Positions 45,246-54,030 of a stretch of 64,000 nt of DNA are shown here, in pieces. The translations under genes were made by a program, and so were the position numbers. The notes under the pieces are model-generated. The model saw nothing but the letters and a program-made list of their open reading frames with translations. It did not search any database and had not been told where the DNA came from. This DNA is from Legionella waltersii (lineage in GTDB: Bacteria > Pseudomonadota > Gammaproteobacteria > Legionellales > Legionellaceae). The stretch's first letter is position 1; the number at the start of each line of letters is the position of its first letter. The DNA lies in NCBI RefSeq assembly GCF_001468085.1, contig NZ_LNZB01000041.1, positions 21,748 to 85,747 of the forward strand. Reading direction: 5' to 3'.

Positions 45246-45279
45246 TTTGGTTTGATCACAACAGTCAATGGATACCATA

Positions 45280-46326
45280 ATGGAAGAGAATAAACAAAAA
45301 GCACTATCAGCTGCATTGTCCCAAATTGAGCGTCAATTTGGTAAAGGTTCAGTGATGCGTATGGGGGATAGTACTGTATCACGAGATATTGAAGCAATAT
45401 CTACTGGCTCATTAGGGCTAGACATCGCTTTAGGTATTGGCGGTTTACCGAAAGGTCGTGTCGTTGAGATTTATGGTCCAGAATCTTCAGGTAAAACCAC
45501 ATTAACCTTGCAAGTGATTGCGGAATGCCAAAAGATGGGTGGTACAGCAGCGTTCATTGATGCTGAACATGCATTAGATCCCAGCTATGCTCAAAAGCTT
45601 GGAGTGAATGTCGATGAGCTTTTGGTGTCTCAACCTGACACTGGGGAGCAAGCTTTAGAAATAACGGATATGCTAGTACGCTCTGCCGCTGTTGACGTTG
45701 TTATTATTGACTCGGTGGCTGCGTTAACCCCTAAAGCAGAAATTGAAGGAGAGATGGGTGACTCTCATGTCGGTTTACAAGCTCGTCTGATGTCACAGGC
45801 TTTACGAAAACTCACTGCCAACATCAAGCGCTCTAATACACTCGTCATATTCATTAACCAAATTCGCATGAAAATTGGCGTGATGTTTGGTAGCCCAGAA
45901 ACAACAACCGGTGGAAATGCTTTAAAATTCTACGCTTCTGTTCGACTAGATATTCGCCGCATTGGTTCAATTAAGAAAGGTGAAGAAATACTAGGTAGTG
46001 AAACACGGGTGAAAGTCGTGAAAAATAAAGTGGCACCTCCGTTCAAAGTCACTGAATTTGATATTCTTTATAATGAGGGAATTTCGAGAGAAAGTGAGAT
46101 CATTAACTTAGGTGTTCAATTGAACCTGATTGAAAAATCGGGCGCTTGGTATAGCTACAAGCAAGAAAAAATTGGTCAAGGTAAAGACAATGTTCGTGTG
46201 TATTTGAAAGATAATCCACAAATTGCTGCTGAACTTGAGCAAAAAATTCGCACGGAGTTGTTGGAAAATAAACTATCCATGCTGACTACTGCAACAGAAG
46301 ACGCTTTTGAGTCTATCGATGACTAA
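45280..46326 (+). CDS. recA: Recombinase RecA
   Basis: Forms filaments on single-stranded DNA for strand exchange and repair; also central to natural competence. The ATG at 45280 gives the expected 348 residues ([20 protein letters not shown]); the ATG 12 bases upstream would add four. Walker A is [10 protein letters not shown], Walker [20 protein letters not shown], with loop L2 region [20 protein letters not shown]. The gene overlaps recX by 8 bases. Confidence 0.98.
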   Translation: MEENKQKALSAALSQIERQFGKGSVMRMGDSTVSRDIEAISTGSLGLDIALGIGGLPKGRVVEIYGPESSGKTTLTLQVIAECQKMGGTAAFIDAEHALDPSYAQKLGVNVDELLVSQPDTGEQALEITDMLVRSAAVDVVIIDSVAALTPKAEIEGEMGDSHVGLQARLMSQALRKLTANIKRSNTLVIFINQIRMKIGVMFGSPETTTGGNALKFYASVRLDIRRIGSIKKGEEILGSETRVKVVKNKVAPPFKVTEFDILYNEGISRESEIINLGVQLNLIEKSGAWYSYKQEKIGQGKDNVRVYLKDNPQIAAELEQKIRTELLENKLSMLTTATEDAFESIDD

Positions 46327-46765
46327 AGCGTTGGACAGTGCTCTGCGCCTGCTTGCCAGGCGGGAGCATAGTGTGTCTGAGCTGTTAATAAAGTTGGAGC
46401 AAAAAGGGCATGTCAAGGATGAGATTCAAAATGCCTTAGATCATTGCCGCAACCATGGTTTGCAAAGCGACACACGTTTTGCTGAAGTGTGTTGTAGGGC
46501 AAGAGTTCGTCAAGGATATGGCCCACTCAGAATTAAGCAAGAATTAAAAAGTAAAGGCATTGACGAGGATGTAATTGACTCCGTGTTACAACTCGAGGAG
46601 GGCAACTGGGGACAATACGCCTATGAAGCATGGCAGAAGAAATACAAACGCTTTGGAAATCAATCCTTTGAAGACATGCAAAAGCAACAAAGGTTTTTAT
46701 TATATCGAGGCTTTGACTGGGATATAATTACACAAATGTTTAAAGATAACTTAACTGGTAAGTAG
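46319..46765 (+). CDS. recX: RecA regulator RecX
   Basis: Helical protein that caps RecA filaments and limits RecA activity. The ATG at 46319 lies inside the end of recA, so the two are translationally coupled. The 148-residue protein [18 protein letters not shown] has the three-helix repeat pattern with [20 protein letters not shown] and [14 protein letters not shown], both typical. A TTG at 46307 is less likely. alaS follows after 7 bp. Confidence 0.93.
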   Translation: MTKALDSALRLLARREHSVSELLIKLEQKGHVKDEIQNALDHCRNHGLQSDTRFAEVCCRARVRQGYGPLRIKQELKSKGIDEDVIDSVLQLEEGNWGQYAYEAWQKKYKRFGNQSFEDMQKQQRFLLYRGFDWDIITQMFKDNLTGK

Positions 46766-46772
46766 TAACACT

Positions 46773-49349
46773 ATGAAAAGTTCTGAAATTAGAAATGCAT
46801 TTCTTGAATATTTTGCACAACGCGGTCATCAGAAAGTGGACTCTAGTTCGCTAATTCCTGGAAACGACCCAACTTTATTGTTTACCAATGCAGGAATGGT
46901 GCAATTCAAAGACGTGTTTTTGGGGGTGGAAAGCCGGCCCTACCAGCGAGCAGTGACTGCTCAGCGTTGTGTTCGTGCTGGTGGTAAGCATAATGATTTA
47001 GAAAATGTGGGATACACCGCCAGACACCATACTTTTTTTGAGATGCTTGGTAATTTTAGCTTTGGTGATTATTTTAAACGAGAGGCTATTCAATTTGCCT
47101 GGACCTTTTTAACAGAAGTATTGCATTTTCCAGAAGAGCGCTTATGGGTCACAGTCTATAAGGACGACAAAGAGGCAGAGGACATTTGGTTGAAGGAGAT
47201 GAAAGTGTCTCCTGAGCGTTTTTCGCGTTGTGGTGAAAAGGATAACTTTTGGTCTATGGGGGATACAGGACCTTGCGGGCCATGTACTGAAATATTCTAT
47301 GATCATGGACCTGACATTGCAGGCGGCCCTCCTGGAAGTCCAGATGAGGACGGCGATAGATACATCGAGATTTGGAATCTTGTGTTCATGCAGTTTAATA
47401 GAGATAAAGCGGGTCATTTACACCCCTTGCCTAAGCCATCAGTAGATACTGGTATGGGGCTGGAACGTTTAGCCGCCGTTGTTCAAGGGGTGCATAGCAA
47501 CTATGAGATCGATAGCTTTCAACACTTAATTAAGGCCATTGCTGCTTTAGGAAAAGACATTGATCTAAAACAAAATTCTTTAAAAGTGATTGCTGACCAT
47601 ATTCGCTCATGCGCCTTTTTAATTGCAGATGGCGTCTTGCCTAGTAACGAAGGAAGGGGATATGTCCTAAGACGAATCATTCGAAGAGCAGTCAGGCATG
47701 GCAATAAGCTTGGATTACCTACTCCGTTTTTTTGCAACTTAGTTCAACCGTTGATTGACGTCATGGGAGACGCTTATCCCGAGCTCATTCAATCCAAAGA
47801 CCATATTGAGAAAATATTAGTCCAGGAAGAAAATCAGTTTGCCAAGACTCTAGAGCAAGGATTACGTTTGTTACAAGAGCAGATTCACACTATGGGTGGC
47901 AAACATCTATCTGGGCAGGTGGCTTTTAAGCTCTATGACACCTATGGATTTCCAATTGATTTAACAGCAGACATCGTTCGTGAACAAGGACTGCATGTGG
48001 ATATGGATGGTTTTAATCAGCTCATGCAGCAACAAAGAGAGTTGTCTCAGGCAGCAAGCCAGTTTAATACCGATTACCATGAGATCTCACAACTTGATCA
48101 CCAATCTGAATTTCATGGCTATGAAAAGAACTCCATGACGGCAAAAATAATCAGCTTGCTTCAAGGAAACAAAGAAGTCAGTGCGTTAAAACAGGGTGTA
48201 AAGGCAGCAGTAGTTTTAGATCATACCCCTTTTTATGCTGAAAGTGGGGGACAAGTTGGTGATAGAGGAACTTTGAGTGGCAATGGCTTTGAGTTTAGAG
48301 TAGATGATACCCAGAAAGTGGGGCAAGCAGTTGTGCATTATGGCGAAGTGGTTTCAGGAGCACTGACAAGTCATGTGGATGTCCAGGCTCAAATTGACTT
48401 ACCGCGCAGAGAAGCAATACGTTTAAATCATACTGCGACCCACTTGTTGCATGCCGCATTAAAACAAGTCGTCGGCCAACATGTCCAACAAAAGGGATCT
48501 TTAGTAGATGCTGAACGGGCTCGGTTTGATTTTTCTCATTTTGAAAGTTTAAATGCTCAACAAATTCAGCAAATAGAAGAGATGGTTAATCAACAAATCC
48601 GCATGAATAACGAAGTCACTACCCAGGTGATGGATATAGAAGCAGCAAAACAAAGCGGAGCTGTAGCACTGTTTGGTGAAAAATACGCTGAAGATGTCCG
48701 TGTGCTATCAATAGGAGGGTTCTCCAAAGAATTATGTGGTGGAACTCATGCGAGACGGACTGGTGATATTGGGATGTTCAAAATAACTTCGGAATCAGGG
48801 ATTGCGAGCGGTGTAAGGCGTATTGAAATGGTAACTGGTCAACACGCTTTGAATTGGGTAAATGAGCAACAAAAACTTCTTTCGGACATGGCGGGTGCAT
48901 TAAAAACAACGCCTAATCTTTTATTCGAAAAACTAACTCAACTCATCGCTGACAATAAAAATCAAGAAAAGACCATTGCTAAATTACTCGCTGAGAAAGC
49001 TCAAAAATCCGGAGCGGATATTCTTAATGAAGCAGAAGACATCAACGGTGTGCACTTTCTAGTGAAACAAATGGATGGTATGGATAACCAAACTCTGCGT
49101 AACACGATGGATCAATTAAAATCACGCTTAGAATCAGCAGTCATCGTTTTATTCACCTGTGAACAGAATAAGATGAATGTCATTGCAGGAGTTAGTAAAA
49201 ATCTAATTGGCAAGGTTCCAAGTGCCGCAGAATTTGTTAAACACTTGTGCGGAAAAGGTGGGGGGCGCGATGATATGGCTCAAGGAGGAGGTGAGGCACC
49301 TTCTAACCTTGATCAGAAGCTGCGTGAAATTAGAGATATGTTGAAATAA
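46773..49349 (+). CDS. alaS: Alanyl-tRNA synthetase
   Basis: Charges tRNA-Ala. The 858 residues comprise the class II catalytic core (FTNAGMVQFKDVFLG, GGKHNDLENVGYTARHHTFF, GNFSFGDYFK, DTGMGLERLAAV) and the tRNA recognition helices, then an editing domain with zinc ligands NHTATHLLHAAL and CGGTHARRTGDIG, and a C-terminal C-Ala domain ending GGGRDDMAQGGGEAPSNLDQ. It is the third gene of recA-recX-alaS, an arrangement conserved in Gammaproteobacteria. Confidence 0.98.
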   Translation: MKSSEIRNAFLEYFAQRGHQKVDSSSLIPGNDPTLLFTNAGMVQFKDVFLGVESRPYQRAVTAQRCVRAGGKHNDLENVGYTARHHTFFEMLGNFSFGDYFKREAIQFAWTFLTEVLHFPEERLWVTVYKDDKEAEDIWLKEMKVSPERFSRCGEKDNFWSMGDTGPCGPCTEIFYDHGPDIAGGPPGSPDEDGDRYIEIWNLVFMQFNRDKAGHLHPLPKPSVDTGMGLERLAAVVQGVHSNYEIDSFQHLIKAIAALGKDIDLKQNSLKVIADHIRSCAFLIADGVLPSNEGRGYVLRRIIRRAVRHGNKLGLPTPFFCNLVQPLIDVMGDAYPELIQSKDHIEKILVQEENQFAKTLEQGLRLLQEQIHTMGGKHLSGQVAFKLYDTYGFPIDLTADIVREQGLHVDMDGFNQLMQQQRELSQAASQFNTDYHEISQLDHQSEFHGYEKNSMTAKIISLLQGNKEVSALKQGVKAAVVLDHTPFYAESGGQVGDRGTLSGNGFEFRVDDTQKVGQAVVHYGEVVSGALTSHVDVQAQIDLPRREAIRLNHTATHLLHAALKQVVGQHVQQKGSLVDAERARFDFSHFESLNAQQIQQIEEMVNQQIRMNNEVTTQVMDIEAAKQSGAVALFGEKYAEDVRVLSIGGFSKELCGGTHARRTGDIGMFKITSESGIASGVRRIEMVTGQHALNWVNEQQKLLSDMAGALKTTPNLLFEKLTQLIADNKNQEKTIAKLLAEKAQKSGADILNEAEDINGVHFLVKQMDGMDNQTLRNTMDQLKSRLESAVIVLFTCEQNKMNVIAGVSKNLIGKVPSAAEFVKHLCGKGGGRDDMAQGGGEAPSNLDQKLREIRDMLK

Positions 49350-49353
49350 CATT

Positions 49354-49423
49354 TCCGCTCCCTTACGGTCGCGGCTCGGTTTTCTTGCATGGATCCAACA
49401 GGCCGCGACCGTAAGGGAGTGGA
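49354..49423. repeat. Inverted repeat directly after alaS
   Basis: A 21-base arm at 49354-49374 (key part CTCCCTTACGGTCGCGG) pairs with 49403-49423 with one mismatch over a 28-base loop. A half copy is at 899-920. It begins 4 bp after the alaS stop codon and could end its transcript. Downstream, GGGGACGGACCC at 49450-49461 completes the same composite seen at 872-920. Confidence 0.7.
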
Positions 49424-49523
49424 TTAAGTGGACCTTACAAGAGAGGTTAGGGGACGGACCCTGAGGGATCGACACCTATTATAGTGTCCCAACTAATCTC
49501 TTCTCTGATGGTCAGTAAGCGTA

Positions 49524-49759
49524 GGTCCGGTGCTTCGCCTAATGGCCCTGCCTTAAGCAGCGTCATTCGTGAAAGCGGATAGTTCCATATCCGCTTGCTG
49601 ACGCGCGCGGCTCGGTTCACTCCCTGCTGTGACTAGGATTTGATTCAGACAGCAAAGAAGGAGCCGAGCCGCGCGCGTCAGCAAGCGGACCGATGCGGGT
49701 CGTATAGAAGAACCTAATGATACCGCTTAAGGCATTGCCATTAGGCGAAGCACCGGACC
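49524..49759. repeat. 236-bp interrupted palindrome
   Basis: Outer arms of 23 bases (49524-49546 and 49737-49759) and inner arms of 25 bases (49591-49615 and 49664-49688) are both perfect inverted copies. Between them CCTTAAGC (49551-49558) pairs with GCTTAAGG (49725-49732) within a diverged stretch. The central loop is 48 bases. The inner arms are very GC-rich (CTGACGCGCGCGGCTCGG) against an AT-rich genome. There is no credible gene in it. It occupies the 514-bp gap between alaS and the SDR gene. Confidence 0.85.
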
Positions 49760-49802
49760 TTTGGTATACATGCCCCATTTTAAAAAGTGAGACGACTCCT
49801 CA

Positions 49803-49827
49803 GGGACGGATCCCAGTGGGGTCCGTT
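49803..49827. repeat. Degenerate copy of the GGGACGGACCC hairpin
   Basis: GGGACGGATCCC, AGT, GGGGTCCGTT is a near copy of the core of the hairpin at 19371-19407, including the AGT loop. It lies 37 bp from the stop codon of the SDR gene. Confidence 0.6.
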
Positions 49828-49863
49828 CACGCGCCCTTAAAAACGGGTAAAAATACTATGAAA

Positions 49864-50586
49864 TTATATCGCTCCCATCCGTTTATAAATGAAAAAGGGA
49901 AGGTGGGTAATTACAGCCGCAATCCATTTCCAAAATTTCGGAAAATAAATGAAAGCTTTGCCTTTAGATACTGCTTTCCAGCAAGCTAATGCACATTCAG
50001 ATGGAGGTGCTGCGTAGAAAATACCGGGTAAGCCATACGTTTGCTTTGTATCAATGTATCCAAGTCGAGCAATCGTTATCACCTGCGTATTGCTGGTTTT
50101 TTGTTGCAACCCCTGCAAATACACTTCAACTGCAGCTTTACTTGCTCCATAAAGGCTATTTTTTGCTCTTCCACGACAAGCAGCAACGGAACTTAAATAG
50201 ACTAGTTTGTGTTGGCTTTGAGGTAGCTTTAAATAATGATCAATAATTTGTACTGTTGAAGCAATATTGACAGTCAGTAAACGATTGATTGAGTGTGAAT
50301 TCAAATGATCGTTACTAGTAAAGTCACTGTGAGCAATAAACAGATCAATTTCAGAGTTTTTTGACCTAAGAACATCGATGAAGCCATTTTCATCCTTTGT
50401 CAAATCTTGTACTAGTCCATCACAAGCAACTTTAAAGCGTATCTGTATATCCTTGGCGATCAGATCCAACTGTTCTTTATTCCTTCCAACCAAGCGCAGT
50501 GAACAACCAGCTTGAGCAGCCAGATGAGCGAATTGTTCTGCAATGACAGAGCTTGCTCCTAAAATAATCCAAGTTCTATCTGTCAT
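49864..50586 (-). CDS. SDR oxidoreductase resembling DprE2
   Basis: A 240-residue short-chain dehydrogenase with the nucleotide-binding start WIILGASSVIAEQFA, catalytic Ser in LVYLSSVAA, and YGASK (Tyr and Lys). The end, KGKAFIYFPKFWKWIAAVIT then HLPFFIYKRM, resembles the C-terminus of mycobacterial DprE2 (KGK, then a Trp/Phe-rich membrane-proximal helix, H-x-P, I-x-R/K). DprE2 reduces the keto sugar made by DprE1 to give decaprenylphosphoryl arabinose. The start overlaps the end of the DprE1-like gene by 11 bp, supporting a two-enzyme unit. The actual sugar-lipid here is unknown. Confidence 0.7.
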   Translation of the reverse strand: MTDRTWIILGASSVIAEQFAHLAAQAGCSLRLVGRNKEQLDLIAKDIQIRFKVACDGLVQDLTKDENGFIDVLRSKNSEIDLFIAHSDFTSNDHLNSHSINRLLTVNIASTVQIIDHYLKLPQSQHKLVYLSSVAACRGRAKNSLYGASKAAVEVYLQGLQQKTSNTQVITIARLGYIDTKQTYGLPGIFYAAPPSECALACWKAVSKGKAFIYFPKFWKWIAAVITHLPFFIYKRMGAI

Positions 50587-51871
50587 GGTTAATTCCTACT
50601 CTTTCAGCCAGATCGGAATGCATATTGCAACGATAATGCTTAAGGGTTTGTTCAAATTGCTCATGTGTATTGTACATGGAGCGAAATTGATCTGGATTCA
50701 GAAGAAGGTCTTTGGCTAAATACACACGGCCATTAATGTCTGTGATGAATTGATTCATGTGCATGATTGCTTGTTTAGCCTGCTGATTATGAACAAAGTC
50801 AATAGCGATGGTAAATCCAGGTTGACAAAATGACAATAACCCATTTCCAGATTGAATAAAAAGTTTAAGAACAGCCAGGGTAGGGATGGCTTTATGTTCT
50901 CTGATAATATGAATGAGCTGTTCTATGATTTCAGTAGCACGATTTTGATCAAATAAGGCTTGGAATTGAATTAAACCCTTTGGACCATAGAGCCTATTCC
51001 ACCCATCCACAGAATCAAGAGGATTGTTAAAATGAATAAACCCTTGCTGTTCATTTTGCTTTTTGGACACAAAGTATAGTTTGTTAAACAGTAACATATT
51101 CCATTTATAAATCATGCGAAATGGGAATCGAATAGCACGGTAATGTTTAGAATCTTCCTTAACTACTTCAGAGCTATGATTGGCCATGCAATGGATAGAT
51201 CTTGGAACTGGGTTAAGCAAATCAAGCCATGCTACTTGATAATCATGGTTTAAACCATAACTAGACATGTTTTGAGTTAATTCTTGAATCGATTCGAACG
51301 TTTTATTTTCAATGCTTACCGATCTTGAAGCGTGTTTCATTTGCAGAGCTACTTGGGTAATAATTCCTGTTAGCCCTAAGCCTCCAACAGTTGCATAAAA
51401 CAAATCACTGTGTTCGTATGGGCTGCAGCGTATAAGCTTGTTAGCTACAATGATTTCCAGCCAGAGCACATGCCTTCCAAAAGAAGCTTCACGATGATTA
51501 TTTTTTCCATGCACATCATGGGCAATGCAGCCAGCAACTGTGGCATGGATAGTGCCTGGGACTACTGGGGGAATGAAATCTTGATGCAATAAAAACAAGT
51601 CTAAAAGAGGCATTCCACCTTGACATACTACAACCCCAGTATGTTCATCAAAATGGATGAAATGATTCAAAAATTGAGTATCTATCACCAAATGGTCGGT
51701 ATTAAAGCAGCTGTCACTGTAACTTAATCCAGCTCCTCTGGCGAGAATCGCCTTTGGCCTTTCGCTTTTTAAATAATCGAGTAATTCTTTCTCTGTGTTA
51801 GGACGAATGCAAAAAGATTCACTGTACATTGCACGAGTGAAATTACCTAGAATGCTTTTTTTGCTGCGCAT
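50576..51871 (-). CDS. FAD-linked oxidoreductase resembling DprE1
   Basis: A 431-residue VAO-type flavoprotein. The FAD domain has ILARGAGLSYSDS, GTIHATVAGCIAHDVHGKNN (His121) and VGGLGLTGIIT. The substrate domain has GNGLLSFCQPGFTIAIDF and GRVYLAKDLL. These align with M. tuberculosis DprE1: Lys387 matches Lys418, and Ala356 sits where Cys387, the benzothiazinone target, would be (both pairs 31 residues apart). DprE1 oxidises the 2' hydroxyl of decaprenylphosphoryl ribose. His121 in HGKN suggests the usual flavin site. Together with the overlapping SDR gene this predicts a 2'-epimerase of a lipid-linked pentose or similar sugar. Confidence 0.75.
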   Translation of the reverse strand: MRSKKSILGNFTRAMYSESFCIRPNTEKELLDYLKSERPKAILARGAGLSYSDSCFNTDHLVIDTQFLNHFIHFDEHTGVVVCQGGMPLLDLFLLHQDFIPPVVPGTIHATVAGCIAHDVHGKNNHREASFGRHVLWLEIIVANKLIRCSPYEHSDLFYATVGGLGLTGIITQVALQMKHASRSVSIENKTFESIQELTQNMSSYGLNHDYQVAWLDLLNPVPRSIHCMANHSSEVVKEDSKHYRAIRFPFRMIYKWNMLLFNKLYFVSKKQNEQQGFIHFNNPLDSVDGWNRLYGPKGLIQFQALFDQNRATEIIEQLIHIIREHKAIPTLAVLKLFIQSGNGLLSFCQPGFTIAIDFVHNQQAKQAIMHMNQFITDINGRVYLAKDLLLNPDQFRSMYNTHEQFEQTLKHYRCNMHSDLAERVGINHDR

Positions 51872-51988
51872 AAGCCATTATATGGAAAAGATGATTAAAG
51901 AGTTTCGCATGAATTTTCGATTTAGGAAACAGGAATATCTCTCAATTGCTGACTATAATAAATACAAGAAAGCATGACAGGGGTTTCT

Positions 51989-52228
51989 ATGAGAAACTTA
52001 AGTGTAACCAGTAGCCTATTAATAGCTTTTCTATTTTCTTTCCAATTGTTCGCTGTGGATAATCCTGATCTTGATCAAGATGTTGATCAATTAAATCAAG
52101 AGGAATGTACAAACCAAGCTTATCAACAATGTCTAGATGATGTTTGTTTAACGTCAGATTCCACTGATTGCACACAACAATGTCAAAGCTTAGCTAATGA
52201 TAAATGCCAGCAGCAACAAGATGAATAG
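51989..52228 (+). CDS. Small Cys-rich secreted protein
   Basis: A 79-residue precursor with a signal peptide (LLIAFLFSFQLFA, cleavage near AVDN). The mature part of about 55 residues is acidic and Gln-rich, with six Cys in the spacing CTNQAYQQCLDDVC and CTQQCQSLANDKC, which suggests three disulphides in two helical hairpins. AGGGG precedes the ATG by five bases; an ATG at 51974 is possible. No family recognised. It is followed by a MITE-like hairpin. Confidence 0.6.
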   Translation: MRNLSVTSSLLIAFLFSFQLFAVDNPDLDQDVDQLNQEECTNQAYQQCLDDVCLTSDSTDCTQQCQSLANDKCQQQQDE

Positions 52229-52285
52229 GGCATATCTTACAAAAATGACTTCCTTTAGTACAAAGAGTCCATATTTGCTCACTTA

Positions 52286-52329
52286 CAGGACTTCGTCTTT
52301 AAAAGTCCTTTCTTGGTGTTTTCGTAAAT
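52286..52329. repeat. Shortened MITE-like copy / hairpin
   Basis: It starts CAGGACTTCG and ends TTTTCGTAAATC, like the ends of the element at 22616-22734, but lacks the middle. AGGACTT and AAGTCCT also pair locally and are followed by TTCTT, so it may act as terminator for the small secreted protein gene. Confidence 0.45.
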
Positions 52330-52339
52330 CAAGCAGAAT

Positions 52340-53539
52340 CTACCTGGTTTTAAATTTAAATAAGCACTTCTCTGAGTAGTCCTCGGAATTATCTTCTGTG
52401 TCTTCCTCTGAGTTCGCTTCTGCGCTGTATGCAGGGGTGTGATCTGAGTCGCACAGTTTTATGCAATTTTCATGAACTAATTTGTGATTGATTTCAGAAG
52501 ACTCAACCTTATCAATAAGCGTTTGTAATGCCTGGCGCATTTCTTTGTAACCTATTCGCTTTGTGGGATCAACACGAGTCATATTTTGCAAGGATACTTT
52601 TAGGTCATTTTGAAATTCTTTTGGCATATCCACGCAATGAAAGAGATCAATAAATTCTTCGCAACTATGATAAGAATAAGCTTCATCAATGGTGCATTCA
52701 TCTGAATTAAAGGAGTCTATAGATCGGTCTCCCCATAATTCTGCGAGTGTTTTCCCCATGGAAAACCAGTCAATTTTTCGAGTTACAACATAGGAGTCAA
52801 CATACTCGGGGGCGATGTAATACCAATTTCCTTGTAAAACCTCAACAGAACCTTTTTTACAAGTAAAACCAAAATCAATTAGAGTCACTTCTAAATTCTC
52901 AAGATCAACAATGATATTATCCGGTTTAATGTCTCGATGTATCCACCCTTGTTTGTGGAGATTATGGAGAGCTGTAATTAAATTGATGCTTAATTTTAGT
53001 AATTTGAGCAAGGATAGTTTTGTTTTCCCCTTCTGTATTGAAGAAATTAAATCATCTAAAGGAATTCCATGAGCTTTCGTCATCCTTAAAAAACCATAAT
53101 TAGAGTTAAATAAAGAGGGTTTGCATCTAATTTTGTTGCTGCATAAATTGATTTGTTTCTCCTCAGCAATAACATCTAAATGAGCGGAGTGCTTTAGGTT
53201 AACTTGTTTTACAACCTTTTCTTTATCTGGTGTACGCACTTTAAAGTGCATATTCTTTTCGGTGTGGAGTACTCCAAGGCTGTCGTATAGACTCCCGTAA
53301 GAACCAGACCCAAGTTTCTTACCCAGTACTTCAACACGTTTATACTCTGGATTATGTTTGCAGAACCCCTTAACAAGATGATGAGTTAAAAAAATCTCAA
53401 CAGTATCCGTTTTCATAAAGCTACGTTTTACTTTGTAACGACCAGGTTCGAAATAAATCTCTTGCGAAGTATAGAGAAGCCTTTTTAGTAAGAGTTTAGT
53501 TTCTGCACTAAGGTTTGTTGGGTCAATAGTTATAGTCAT
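52340..53539 (-). CDS. Eukaryotic-like Ser/Thr protein kinase, candidate Dot/Icm effector
   Basis: A 399-residue Hanks-type kinase: Gly-loop LGSGSYGSLY (76-85), Lys111 in VVKQV, catalytic loop HRDIKPDN (201-208), IDFG (221-224), APE (243-245) and DWFSMGKTLAELWG. All key residues are present, so it should be active. The first 70 residues precede the kinase fold. There is no membrane segment or PASTA domain as in bacterial PknB types. The tail EANSEEDTEDNSEDYSEKCL is strongly acidic, like the Glu-rich part of Dot/Icm signals. L. pneumophila has delivered kinases LegK1 to LegK5; this one is similar in type, but orthology cannot be told here. AGGA lies six bases before the ATG. Confidence 0.8.
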   Translation of the reverse strand: MTITIDPTNLSAETKLLLKRLLYTSQEIYFEPGRYKVKRSFMKTDTVEIFLTHHLVKGFCKHNPEYKRVEVLGKKLGSGSYGSLYDSLGVLHTEKNMHFKVRTPDKEKVVKQVNLKHSAHLDVIAEEKQINLCSNKIRCKPSLFNSNYGFLRMTKAHGIPLDDLISSIQKGKTKLSLLKLLKLSINLITALHNLHKQGWIHRDIKPDNIIVDLENLEVTLIDFGFTCKKGSVEVLQGNWYYIAPEYVDSYVVTRKIDWFSMGKTLAELWGDRSIDSFNSDECTIDEAYSYHSCEEFIDLFHCVDMPKEFQNDLKVSLQNMTRVDPTKRIGYKEMRQALQTLIDKVESSEINHKLVHENCIKLCDSDHTPAYSAEANSEEDTEDNSEDYSEKCLFKFKTR

Positions 53540-53932
53540 AGGTTTTCCTAACCTGAATTAGATGGATTCAAAAACTTACAAATAACACCCAATAACTAGT
53601 TTGATCTTTGAATTTAAAAAAGATCTGGTTTTAAAAGTTGAATGAATATTTAGATCTTGTCAAGCGATGAGGGGTTGGGAATACCCTCTGACTTTTACGT
53701 CAATTGTTTGACGGCCAACTATAGAGTATTGTCAATTTTAATCAAGCATTATCCACTTTATTCTCCTCAGCTACTTGTTGCCTTCAGAACGATGAGAATC
53801 ACTACATTGACTATCTATACGATCATGGCTCGGAAACATAGGGATACGTTATCAAAATGAGTGAAAATAAAGCATAGAACAGTATTCTCAAATTTTAATT
53901 TAACTCATTGAATACAATAATAAAATTTCAAA

Positions 53933-53948
53933 TGGCATGGGCCTTGCA
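53933..53948 (+). promoter_or_regulatory. Sigma-54 promoter of the fliM operon
   Basis: TGGCATGGGCCTTGCA has GG at 53934-53935 and GC at 53946-53947, exactly ten bases apart, matching TGGCAC-N5-TTGCA. It lies 82 bp upstream of the fliM ATG. RpoN with FleQ drives early flagellar genes in Legionella and Pseudomonas. The rest of the 491-bp gap 53540-54030 shows no gene I trust. Confidence 0.75.
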
Positions 53949-54030
53949 TGACAAAGTAATGAAGATGTATTGGTGGAGTACTGACTACTCTAGAAGTCGG
54001 GAAAAGCATTAAGGTGCGGGTGAAATAATC

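Noticed and set aside
49717-49989. 90-codon plus-strand frame running from the palindrome into the SDR gene
   Set aside because: Half is repeat sequence and half is the antisense of the SDR gene; no family character.
53657-53860. 67-codon open frame on the plus strand in the gap before fliM
   Set aside because: Starts at a TTG without ribosome site, has no recognisable sequence character, and lies in a gap explained by promoters.
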